From NCBI GenBank assembly GCA_902797455.1, contig CADBTE010000128.1, positions 1 to 18,229 of the forward strand: a stretch of 18,229 nt of DNA. The letters run 5' to 3'. Under the pieces are notes generated by a model. That model did no database searches. It had not been told where the DNA came from and saw only the letters and a program-made list of their open reading frames with translations. Below are positions 7,639-13,945 of this stretch, piece by piece. The first letter of the stretch is position 1. Every line of letters begins with the position of its first letter. This DNA comes from an uncultured Planctomycetota bacterium. Lineage in GTDB: Bacteria > Planctomycetota > Planctomycetia > Pirellulales > Thermoguttaceae. Made by a program: the position numbers and the translations under genes.

Positions 7639-7668
7639 AAAAAAAGCCCCAAAAACGGGGCTTTTTTT
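7639..7668. terminator. Second intrinsic terminator upstream of groEL1
   Basis: GCCCC (7646-7650) pairs with GGGGC (7657-7661) around AAAAAC. Seven A residues before and seven T residues after extend the stem and supply a perfect U tract in either direction. No gene lies directly before it, so it is either a fail-safe for the WD40 operon or the end of a small unannotated RNA. Confidence 0.8.
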
Positions 7669-7738
7669 GTTCTCTTCGCGCCAAGGTCAGTAATACTGGC
7701 ATAAAAGTTGCTCTAGCACCGAAGACGGATCGCATCTA

Positions 7739-7764
7739 TTGAATGGATTCAGCTTTCCCCGATC
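7739..7764 (+). promoter_or_regulatory. Candidate sigma32-like heat-shock promoter for groEL1
   Basis: TTGAA (7739-7743), 13 bases, then CCCCGATC (7757-7764). Escherichia coli sigma32 promoters have CTTGAA, 13-14 bases and CCCCATNT, so the spacing and the CCCC core fit while the rest of the -10 does not. A start near 7770 would give a leader of about 120 bases. This is a motif match by eye. Confidence 0.35.
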
Positions 7765-7860
7765 CCCGGTTTATCTGGTGGTGTGCGGGGCGCCTGTGGG
7801 GCGTGCTGAGCGTCCCGCCGGAAATAACCAAGCAGCTATCGGAAATGACTATAAGTAGTC

Positions 7861-7884
7861 TAAAGAGTAAAGAGTAAGGAGTAA
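7861..7884 (+). repeat. Heptamer tandem repeat carrying the groEL1 ribosome binding site
   Basis: TAAAGAG occurs twice (7861-7867, 7868-7874), followed by TAAGGAG (7875-7881) and TAA. The third copy differs by one base and forms the AAGGAG Shine-Dalgarno sequence, 10 bases before the groEL1 ATG. The array looks like slipped-strand duplication of a purine-rich unit. Confidence 0.75.
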
Positions 7885-7891
7885 TCCGCGT

Positions 7892-9562
7892 ATGTCCAAA
7901 AAAATGTCGTTCGATGACGCCGCTCGCGGTTCCGTCGCGGCTGGGGTAACCAAGCTGGCACGTGCCGTCAAAAGCACGCTCGGTCCGCGCGGCCGCAATG
8001 CCGTCCTCGATAAGGGGTGGGGCGCCCCTAAGGTTACCAAAGATGGGGTGACCGTCGCCGAAGAAATCACCTTGGAAGACCCTGAAGAGAATCTCGGCGC
8101 GCAGCTGGTTAAGCAGGCCGCTCAAAAGACGAATCAGTCGGCCGGGGACGGAACGACTACCGCCACGGTTCTGGCCGAGGCGATCTTCCTTGAAGGGCTC
8201 AAAATGGTCGCCGCCGGCGCCGACCCGATGGCTCTTTCCAGAGGTATTCAAAAGGCCGCCGAGGCGGTCTGCGCCTTCGTCGCCAAGCAGGCCAAGCCGG
8301 TTGACGAAAAGAGCAAGAAAGAGATCTCCCAGGTGGCGACCATCGCCGCGAACAATGACCCCGCTATTGGACAGATCCTCGCCGACGCCTTCCTGAAAGT
8401 CGGCAAGAATGGTGTTATCACCCTGGAAGAGAGCAAGCAGTTCGATACCTACGTCGATGTGGTCGAGGGGATGCAGTTCGACCGCGGTTTTCTTTCCCCG
8501 CACTTTGTGACCGACGCCGATAATCAGGTGGTCGACTTTGAGGACGCTCTGGTTCTTGTCTATGAAGATAAGATTTCCTCGGCCAAGTCGCTTGTCCCGC
8601 TTCTGGAAACCGTCAGCAAGCAGAGCAAACCGCTGTTGATCATCGCCGAAGATATCGAGGGTGAGGCGCTGGCGACGCTGGTCGTCAATAAGCTGCGCGG
8701 TATCCTCAATGTCTGCGCGGTCAAGGCGCCCGGTTACGGCGACCGCCGCAAGGCGATGCTCGGTGATATCGCCACGCTGACCGCCGCGACGGCCGTCTAC
8801 AAAGATCTGGGTGTCAAACTCGACGCCGTCAAGCTCTCGGATCTGGGGAAGGCCAAGAAGATCGAGATCACCAGCGACCATACCACCATTGTCGGCGGCG
8901 CCGGCAAAAAGGAGGCTATCGATGGGCGCGTGGCTCAGATCCGCAAAGAGATCGAGACGACGACCAGCAGCTATGACAAAGAGAAGCTGCAGGAGCGTCT
9001 GGCCAAGCTGGCCGGCGGTGTCGCCCAGATCAATATCGGTGCCGCGACCGAGACCGAGCTGAAAGAGAAGAAGTTCCTCTACGAGGACGCTCAGGCCGCG
9101 ACCAAGGCCGCGCTGGAAGAGGGGATCGTTCCCGGCGGCGGGATCGCCCTGCTCAAGGCCGCGAAGGTTCTCGAGAAGTTTGAGGCCGAGGGGGATGAGA
9201 AGTTCGGTGTGCAGATTGTCCGCCGCGCTATGGAAGCCCCGATCCGCGAGATCGCCGAGAACGCCGGTGTCGACGGTGCCGTCGTGATCAATCGTGTTCG
9301 TCAGATGAAGGGTAAGTTCGACGGCTACGATGCCGACAAAGATGCCTACTGCGATATGGTCGAGGCGGGGATTATCGACCCGGCCAAGGTGGTGCGCACC
9401 GCGCTGACCAATGCCGCCGGTGTCGCGTCGCTGCTGCTGACAACCAGCTGCGTCCTGACCGAAATCCCGAAGCCCGAGCCGGCCGCCCCGGCCCCCGGTG
9501 CCGGCGGTATGGGGGGCGGCATGCCCGGTATGGGCGGCGGTATGCCCGGTATGGGCTTCTAA
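7892..9562 (+). CDS. groEL1: Chaperonin GroEL, copy 1 (with GGM tail)
   Basis: A full-length 60 kDa chaperonin subunit of 556 residues that folds proteins in the cytoplasm with ATP and GroES. The N-terminal equatorial domain has TKDGVTV and GDGTTTATVLA (nucleotide and magnesium binding); EGMQFDRG, KPLLIIAEDIEGEALATL and GDRRKAML mark the apical domain; PGGGIALL marks the return to the equatorial domain. The C-terminus is the Gly-Met-rich tail (GGMGGGMPGM repeats, about residues 536-556). Departures from the E. coli protein in the apical domain: Phe200 and His204 where the co-chaperonin/substrate-binding segment YLSPYF has tyrosines, and Ala298-Ala299 where LTGG is usual. groES starts 72 bases downstream. 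It has a strong ribosome binding site in a heptamer repeat and probably its own heat-inducible promoter. Confidence 0.97.
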   Translation: MSKKMSFDDAARGSVAAGVTKLARAVKSTLGPRGRNAVLDKGWGAPKVTKDGVTVAEEITLEDPEENLGAQLVKQAAQKTNQSAGDGTTTATVLAEAIFLEGLKMVAAGADPMALSRGIQKAAEAVCAFVAKQAKPVDEKSKKEISQVATIAANNDPAIGQILADAFLKVGKNGVITLEESKQFDTYVDVVEGMQFDRGFLSPHFVTDADNQVVDFEDALVLVYEDKISSAKSLVPLLETVSKQSKPLLIIAEDIEGEALATLVVNKLRGILNVCAVKAPGYGDRRKAMLGDIATLTAATAVYKDLGVKLDAVKLSDLGKAKKIEITSDHTTIVGGAGKKEAIDGRVAQIRKEIETTTSSYDKEKLQERLAKLAGGVAQINIGAATETELKEKKFLYEDAQAATKAALEEGIVPGGGIALLKAAKVLEKFEAEGDEKFGVQIVRRAMEAPIREIAENAGVDGAVVINRVRQMKGKFDGYDADKDAYCDMVEAGIIDPAKVVRTALTNAAGVASLLLTTSCVLTEIPKPEPAAPAPGAGGMGGGMPGMGGGMPGMGF

Positions 9563-9634
9563 GATTCGCCCCCGAGCGAAGTCAATTCACAACGTTCAGA
9601 AGAAAAACTTAAGACCAAAAAAGGAATATTCACT

Positions 9635-9943
9635 ATGGCTAAGAAAAGTATCAACCTCAGTCCTCTGGATGATCGCGTCGTTGTTGAGCCGTTGGCCGCC
9701 GAAGAAGTGACCGCCGGTGGTATCGTTTTGCCGGACAGCGCTAAAGAGAAGCCCCAGCGCGGCATCGTCATCGCTGTGGGGCAGGGCAAGCTTCTCGACA
9801 GCGGCGAGCGCGCCGCGCTGTCGGTTCAGGTTGACGACGAGGTGATCTACGGGAAGTATTCCGGCTCGGACGTTGAAATCGACGGCCGCGAGATCAAGAT
9901 CCTGCGTGAGAACGACATTCTCGCCAAGGTCGTGAAGTGCTAA
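9635..9943 (+). CDS. groES: Co-chaperonin GroES
   Basis: A 102-residue protein with the Cpn10 pattern: SPLDDRVVVEPL at the start, the mobile loop with GGIVLPDSA that contacts the GroEL apical domain, GEVIYGKYSG-type segment (here DDEVIYGKYSGSDVEI) and the ending LRENDILAKV. It caps the GroEL ring and closes the folding chamber in the cytoplasm. An AAAAGGAA ribosome binding site precedes the ATG. It lies between two groEL genes on the same strand (72 and 75 bases apart), so one GroES probably serves both rings, unless another copy exists elsewhere in the genome. Confidence 0.97.
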   Translation: MAKKSINLSPLDDRVVVEPLAAEEVTAGGIVLPDSAKEKPQRGIVIAVGQGKLLDSGERAALSVQVDDEVIYGKYSGSDVEIDGREIKILRENDILAKVVKC

Positions 9944-10018
9944 GCGCACACGCCGTCACCCTTCTAACAGGGCATTTCACAGCAAAAGCAACATTCAACA
10001 GAAAAAATAGGAACCATT

Positions 10019-11632
10019 ATGGCTAAACAGCTTCTTTTTGACGACGCGGCTCGTCGCCGGATGCTCGACGGCGTCAATAAGCTCGCCGATGTCGTCGCCG
10101 TGACCCTGGGGCCGACCGGGCGTAATGTCATTCTGAACAAATCATACGGCGCGCCGCTGGTCACCAAAGACGGCGTGACCGTCAGCAAAGATATCGAGCT
10201 CCCCGACCCGTTCGAGAACATGGGCGCGAAACTCGTTAACGAAGTCGCCTCGAAAACCGCCGATATCGCCGGTGACGGGACGACCACCGCGACCATTCTG
10301 GCCCGTGAGATCTTCCGCGAAGGTTTGCGCAATATCGCCGCCGGCAGTAATCCGACCGCGATTCGCCGCGGTATCGACCGCGCCGCGGCCGCCGCGGTCG
10401 CCGAGCTGACCCGGATGGCCAAGGGGGTGACGACCAAGCAGGAGATCGCCAACGTCGGAACGATCAGTGCCAATAACGACGCCGAGATCGGCAGTCTCCT
10501 CGCCGAGGCGATGGAAGCCGTTGGCAACGAGGGTGTCATCACCCTGGAAGACGGCAAGACCGCCGAGACGACCTACGAGGTCGTTGAAGGGATGCAGTTC
10601 GACAAGGGCTATCTGTCGCCGTACTTCATCACCGACACCGGGACGATGGCCGCCGATCTGGAGGATGCCTACATCCTCATCCACGAGAAGAAGATCAGCA
10701 ATATTCGCGACCTGATCCCAATTCTGGAGAAGGTGTCCCAAAAGATGAAGCCGCTGCTGATCATCGCCGAAGACGTCGACAACGAGGTTTTGACGATGCT
10801 GGTGGTCAACAAGCTGCGCGGCGTCCTGAACGTCTGCGCGGTCAAGACCCCCGGTTTTGGCGATCGCCGCAAGGCGATGCTGCAGGATATCGCTGTCGTC
10901 ACCGGCGGCCAGGTTATCAGTGAAGATCTTGGCAAGAAGCTCGAGAACGTTGAGCTGAGTGAACTTGGTCAGGCGAAGAAGATCACCGTCGACAAAGACA
11001 CCACGGTCATCGTCGATGGCCGCGGCAAAAAGGCCGATATCAAAGCCCGGGCCGATTTGCTGCGCAAGCTTATCGCCGAGAGCGAGTCGGACTACGATCG
11101 TGAAAAGTATCAAGAGCGTCTGGCCAAGATCGGCAGCGGCGTGGCGATCATCCAGGTCGGTGGTCACACCGAGGCCGAGATGAAGCAGCGCAAGATGCGG
11201 GTCGAAGATGCCCTGCACGCTACCCGTGCCGCCGCTCAGGAGGGGATTCTCCCCGGCGGAGGCGTGGCGCTTCTGCGCTGCCGCGAGGCGGTCGAGAAGG
11301 CCCGCGCCGCGGCCCGCGGTGACGAGAAGATCGGTGTCGATATCATCTCCCGCGTTCTTTCCGCTCCGCTGGAGCAGATTGCCGAGAACTGCGGTCTGGA
11401 CGGTGCCGTGATCGCCGACGAAGTCGCGCAGCGCGCGGGAACCGTTGGATATGACGCCCACGCCGGGAAGTACGTCGATATGTTCAAGGCCGGTATCATC
11501 GACCCGCTGAAGGTCGTCAAGGCCGAGATCACCAACGCCGCGAGTATCGCCGGTCTGATGCTGACGACCGAGACGCTCTGCACCGATATTAAGAAGGACG
11601 AGAAAGAGCCGGTCGCCGACGCGGTCCGCTGA
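10019..11632 (+). CDS. groEL2: Chaperonin GroEL, copy 2 (no GGM tail)
   Basis: A second complete chaperonin of 537 residues, clearly paralogous to copy 1 but not a recent duplicate. Equatorial motifs TKDGVTV and GDGTTTATIL, apical EGMQFDKGYLSPYF (Tyr198, Tyr202), KPLLIIAEDVDNEVLTML, GFGDRRKAMLQDI and VTGG, and PGGGVALL are all present and closer to the E. coli apical domain than copy 1. It lacks the Gly-Met tail: the last residues are charged (KKDEKEPVADAVR). AGGAA lies six bases ahead of the ATG. Two hairpin terminators follow the stop codon. Because the tail lines the folding cavity and influences substrate release in E. coli GroEL, the missing tail suggests a different client set; this is inference. 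Confidence 0.97.
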   Translation: MAKQLLFDDAARRRMLDGVNKLADVVAVTLGPTGRNVILNKSYGAPLVTKDGVTVSKDIELPDPFENMGAKLVNEVASKTADIAGDGTTTATILAREIFREGLRNIAAGSNPTAIRRGIDRAAAAAVAELTRMAKGVTTKQEIANVGTISANNDAEIGSLLAEAMEAVGNEGVITLEDGKTAETTYEVVEGMQFDKGYLSPYFITDTGTMAADLEDAYILIHEKKISNIRDLIPILEKVSQKMKPLLIIAEDVDNEVLTMLVVNKLRGVLNVCAVKTPGFGDRRKAMLQDIAVVTGGQVISEDLGKKLENVELSELGQAKKITVDKDTTVIVDGRGKKADIKARADLLRKLIAESESDYDREKYQERLAKIGSGVAIIQVGGHTEAEMKQRKMRVEDALHATRAAAQEGILPGGGVALLRCREAVEKARAAARGDEKIGVDIISRVLSAPLEQIAENCGLDGAVIADEVAQRAGTVGYDAHAGKYVDMFKAGIIDPLKVVKAEITNAASIAGLMLTTETLCTDIKKDEKEPVADAVR

Positions 11633-11662
11633 GTTTTCGCCGTTCGAAAAGGTGAAAGCACT

Positions 11663-11697
11663 GTTGAAAATGGGGGTGGCTTCCACCCCCATTTTTC
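11663..11697 (+). terminator. Intrinsic terminator after groEL2
   Basis: AAAATGGGGGTGG (11667-11679) pairs perfectly with CCACCCCCATTTT (11683-11695) around CTT, with a further TTG/CAA extension past a bulged T. The stem carries its own T run. The right arm contains CCCCATTT, identical to a sigma32 -10 consensus, though the TTGAA upstream is 18 rather than 13 bases away. Confidence 0.85.
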
Positions 11698-11701
11698 AAA
11701 C

Positions 11702-11725
11702 GCGCCGCTTATCGGCGGCGCTTTT
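11702..11725 (+). terminator. Second hairpin terminator, just before dnaJ
   Basis: GCGCCGC (11702-11708) pairs perfectly with GCGGCGC (11715-11721) around a 6-base loop, followed by TTTT. Only 35 bases remain to the dnaJ ATG, which leaves no space for an ordinary promoter after it. Confidence 0.65.
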
Positions 11726-11760
11726 GGCCGCAGGCGCATCTAGGGACATCAGGCGTTTCT

Positions 11761-13020
11761 ATGGATATTGACTATTACGAAATACTGGAGATTGAGCGTA
11801 CCGCTACCAAAGAGCAGATTGCGTCCGCCTATCGTAAGGCCGCGATGAAGTACCACCCCGACCGCAATCCGGGGAACCCGGAGGCGGTTGAAAAGTTTAA
11901 AGCGGTGGCCGAGGCGTTCGAGGTTCTCAACGATCCGGAGAAGCGCCAGATTTACGATCGCTACGGCCGTGAGGGGCTGAATAACCAGGCGATGGGCGGC
12001 GCCGGCGACTACGGGAACCCGTTCAGTACCTTCAGCGACCTGTTCGGCGACTCGATCTTCGGTTCTTTCTTCGGCGGCGGTGCGCGGCAGGTACGTCAGG
12101 GGGGCGATGTTCGAACCACGCTCTCCCTGGATCTTCACGAAGCGGCCAAGGGCGTGACGCGTGAGATTCACTACCGCCGGCAGGAGATTTGCGAGAAGTG
12201 CGGCGGCAGCGGCGCCGCGCCGGGGACCAAACCGGAGACGTGCCGATTCTGCGGCGGACACGGTCAGGTTCAAAAGTCGGCGGGGATCTTTACCATGCGC
12301 ATTCCCTGTCCCAAGTGTCAAGGGACCGGGAAGGTGATCCCCACTCCCTGCCCCCATTGCCATGGCAAAGGGGTTGTCTCGCGTGATGTGACGCGCGAGA
12401 TTCGTATCCCCGCGGGAATCGAAAGCGGCACCAAGCTGCGTATTCAAGGGGAGGGGAATCAGATGCCCGACGGTTATCCGGGCGACTGCTATGTCTTCCT
12501 CCAGATCAAGCCGCATCCGTTCTTCCATCGGGATGGGATGAATCTTGTCTGCCGCGTGCCGATCCGCTACGCCCAGGCGGCGCTCGGCGGAGAGATCGAA
12601 ATCCCGACACTCGACGGAACCGAGCGGATCAAAATTCCCGCCGGGACACAAAATGACGATGTCATTAAACTGCGCGGCCGGGGGATGCCGACACCGCGGC
12701 GCAACGCCGTGGGAGATCTGCTGATCCAGGTCTTTATCGAGGTTCCGCGCAAGATGACCCCGGAGTACGAGAATCTCTTGCGCAAGATCGCCGAAATCGA
12801 CGGTGATACGGTTTTTCCGCAGCGCAACGGTTTTGGCAGTAAGCTGAAGAACTTCATCAGTGATTTCTTCTCTGCCAAGGAGAAAGACAAGGAGATGGAG
12901 AAGCAATCCGCGAAAAAACCGGACGGTGACTCTTCCTCCGGCACCGACGGCAAAGCCGGCGAGCGGGCTTCGAAGGACCATAAAGAGAAAAAGAGCCCTA
13001 AAAATAAGGCGAAAAAATAG
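11761..13020 (+). CDS. dnaJ: Co-chaperone DnaJ (type I Hsp40)
   Basis: A 419-residue class A J-protein that stimulates the DnaK ATPase and delivers unfolded clients. The J domain (residues 1-70) carries HPD at 32-34; a Gly/Phe-rich segment follows (GGAGDYGNPF to FGSFFGGG). The four zinc-binding repeats lie at about 144-210: CEKCGGSG, CRFCGGHG, CPKCQGTG and CPHCHGKG. The two C-terminal beta domains follow (LRGRGMPTPRRNAVGDLL). The tail is unusual: about 45 extra Lys/Glu/Ser-rich residues (KEKDKEMEKQSAKKP to KSPKNKAKK) beyond the usual 375-380 length. The ribosome binding site is weak (AGGCG, five bases ahead). grpE starts 42 bases downstream; dnaK is absent from the window. Two terminators separate it from groEL2, so readthrough or an embedded promoter must drive it. 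Confidence 0.96.
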   Translation: MDIDYYEILEIERTATKEQIASAYRKAAMKYHPDRNPGNPEAVEKFKAVAEAFEVLNDPEKRQIYDRYGREGLNNQAMGGAGDYGNPFSTFSDLFGDSIFGSFFGGGARQVRQGGDVRTTLSLDLHEAAKGVTREIHYRRQEICEKCGGSGAAPGTKPETCRFCGGHGQVQKSAGIFTMRIPCPKCQGTGKVIPTPCPHCHGKGVVSRDVTREIRIPAGIESGTKLRIQGEGNQMPDGYPGDCYVFLQIKPHPFFHRDGMNLVCRVPIRYAQAALGGEIEIPTLDGTERIKIPAGTQNDDVIKLRGRGMPTPRRNAVGDLLIQVFIEVPRKMTPEYENLLRKIAEIDGDTVFPQRNGFGSKLKNFISDFFSAKEKDKEMEKQSAKKPDGDSSSGTDGKAGERASKDHKEKKSPKNKAKK

Positions 13021-13062
13021 TTTTCGTGTTTTCGCGGCAACCGCGGCAAAGGGAAAGAAACG

Positions 13063-13635
13063 ATGGAAAATAAAAAGAATCCGGCTGAGACAACCGGGAA
13101 CCAGACCAAAGACGAAATGAAGGACGATCCGGCGATCGATCTGTCGGGGACGGCGAAAGAGGACGTTTCGCCCGAGGAAAAAATCGCCTCACTGACCGAA
13201 GAGCTCGCCGCGGCGAAAGACCAGGCGCTGCGCTCTTTGGCGGAACTGGAGAACTTCCGCAATCGGAAGAACCGGGAGATCGCCGATCTGCACAAATACG
13301 AGTCGATGTCCCTGGCGCGCGATATTCTCCCCGTCTGGGACAACATGGGACGCGCGCTGGCCGCCGCCGAGAAAGATCTCAATGTCGAGACGCTCATCGA
13401 GGGGGTCAAGATGATGCATCAGCAGTTCCTTGACATCCTCAAAAAGCACGACATCACCAGGATCGAGGCTATTGGGGCACCGTTCGATCCGAATTTCCAC
13501 GAGTCAATCGCGATGCTTCCCAGTGACAGGCCCGCCAACGAGGTGATCGCCGAGGGGCAGGCCGGTTTCCTGCTGCATGACCGTGTGGTCCGTCCGACGC
13601 AGGTGGTGGTGTCGGCCCCCAAACAGCCGCAGTAA
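13063..13635 (+). CDS. grpE: Nucleotide exchange factor GrpE
   Basis: A 190-residue protein that releases ADP from DnaK. The first 45 residues are acidic and disordered; residues about 46-110 form the long coiled-coil dimer helix (EEKIASLTEEL through ENFRNRKNREI); the C-terminal beta domain that touches DnaK carries the family signature around GAPFDPNFHESIAMLPSD and ends VVRPTQVVVS. It follows dnaJ by 42 bases on the same strand and is followed 59 bases later by the small cysteine protein, so dnaJ-grpE and perhaps the small gene form one transcript. Confidence 0.96.
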   Translation: MENKKNPAETTGNQTKDEMKDDPAIDLSGTAKEDVSPEEKIASLTEELAAAKDQALRSLAELENFRNRKNREIADLHKYESMSLARDILPVWDNMGRALAAAEKDLNVETLIEGVKMMHQQFLDILKKHDITRIEAIGAPFDPNFHESIAMLPSDRPANEVIAEGQAGFLLHDRVVRPTQVVVSAPKQPQ

Positions 13636-13694
13636 TGCCGCCGGGCGCGCAAAGAAAAGATAGGCTTCCCCCTTTTTTTAAGGAGTCCAGATCG

Positions 13695-13895
13695 ATGAGG
13701 TGTCCTTTTTGCGGTCGTGAGTTTATCCCCGTTCCCTCATGGGCGTACACCTGCTGCGAGGATTGCCTTCGGGCCTATATCGAGTCGGACGACGGCCGCG
13801 GTTCGATGATCGACCCGGCCACCGGACAAGAGCTCGAGTACGACGGCCAGGACTACGAAGGGGATCACTTTGACGAGGAGGAAGAGGGGTTCTGA
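13695..13895 (+). CDS. Small four-cysteine zinc-ribbon-like protein
   Basis: An ATG at 13695 with AAGGAG nine bases ahead starts a 66-residue product; a longer frame beginning at 13635 has no such site. Residues 1-25 hold CPFC (3-6) and CCEDC (20-24), enough for one zinc site of the rubredoxin/zinc-ribbon type. The rest is strongly acidic (DDGRGSMIDP, then EYDGQDYEGDHFDEEEEGF). I do not recognise the family. Its place at the end of the dnaJ-grpE transcript, and the overlap of its stop codon with a terminator hairpin, suggest it is co-expressed with the chaperone genes, possibly as a small accessory or redox/zinc-responsive factor; that role is inference. Confidence 0.75.
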   Translation: MRCPFCGREFIPVPSWAYTCCEDCLRAYIESDDGRGSMIDPATGQELEYDGQDYEGDHFDEEEEGF

Positions 13896-13918
13896 ATCGC
13901 GCCCCTCTTTCTTTTGCC
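13883..13918 (+). terminator. Terminator at the end of the chaperone block
   Basis: AGAGGGG (13883-13889) pairs with CCCCTCT (13902-13908) around a 12-base loop that includes the stop codon; a T-rich tail (TTTCTTTT) follows. Two more T runs lie at 13922-13928 and 13942-13948, before the convergent gene. Confidence 0.55.
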
Positions 13919-13945
13919 TTCTTTTTTTGTTTCGTTCCTCTTTTT

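Larger units (their letters stand above)
7500..7891 (+). other. Structured intergenic region and groEL leader, no gene seen
   Basis: These 392 bases carry three hairpins in the first 170 bases, then an AT-richer stretch with a sigma32-like promoter candidate (7739-7764), and end with a heptamer repeat that provides the groEL1 ribosome binding site. A frame of 61 codons (7519-7704) lacks a ribosome binding site and runs through two hairpins, so I do not call it. A perfect CIRCE element (TTAGCACTC-N9-GAGTGCTAA) is not present. Confidence 0.6.

Noticed and set aside
7519..7704. Small + strand open frame between the WD40 gene and groEL1
   Set aside because: It has no ribosome binding site and runs through two stable hairpins, one of them a terminator.
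7700..7730. CIRCE-like sequence (CTCTAGCACC) ahead of groEL1
   Set aside because: It resembles one half-site only loosely and no GAGTGCTAA partner follows nine bases later.
10142..11692. A 516-codon open frame on the - strand opposite groEL2, and similar long ones opposite groEL1 (7736-8881) and dnaJ (11749-12981)
   Set aside because: They mirror highly biased GC-rich genes whose codons seldom create stops on the other strand. The two groEL mirrors resemble each other only because the sense genes are paralogues. None has a convincing ribosome binding site or family motif.
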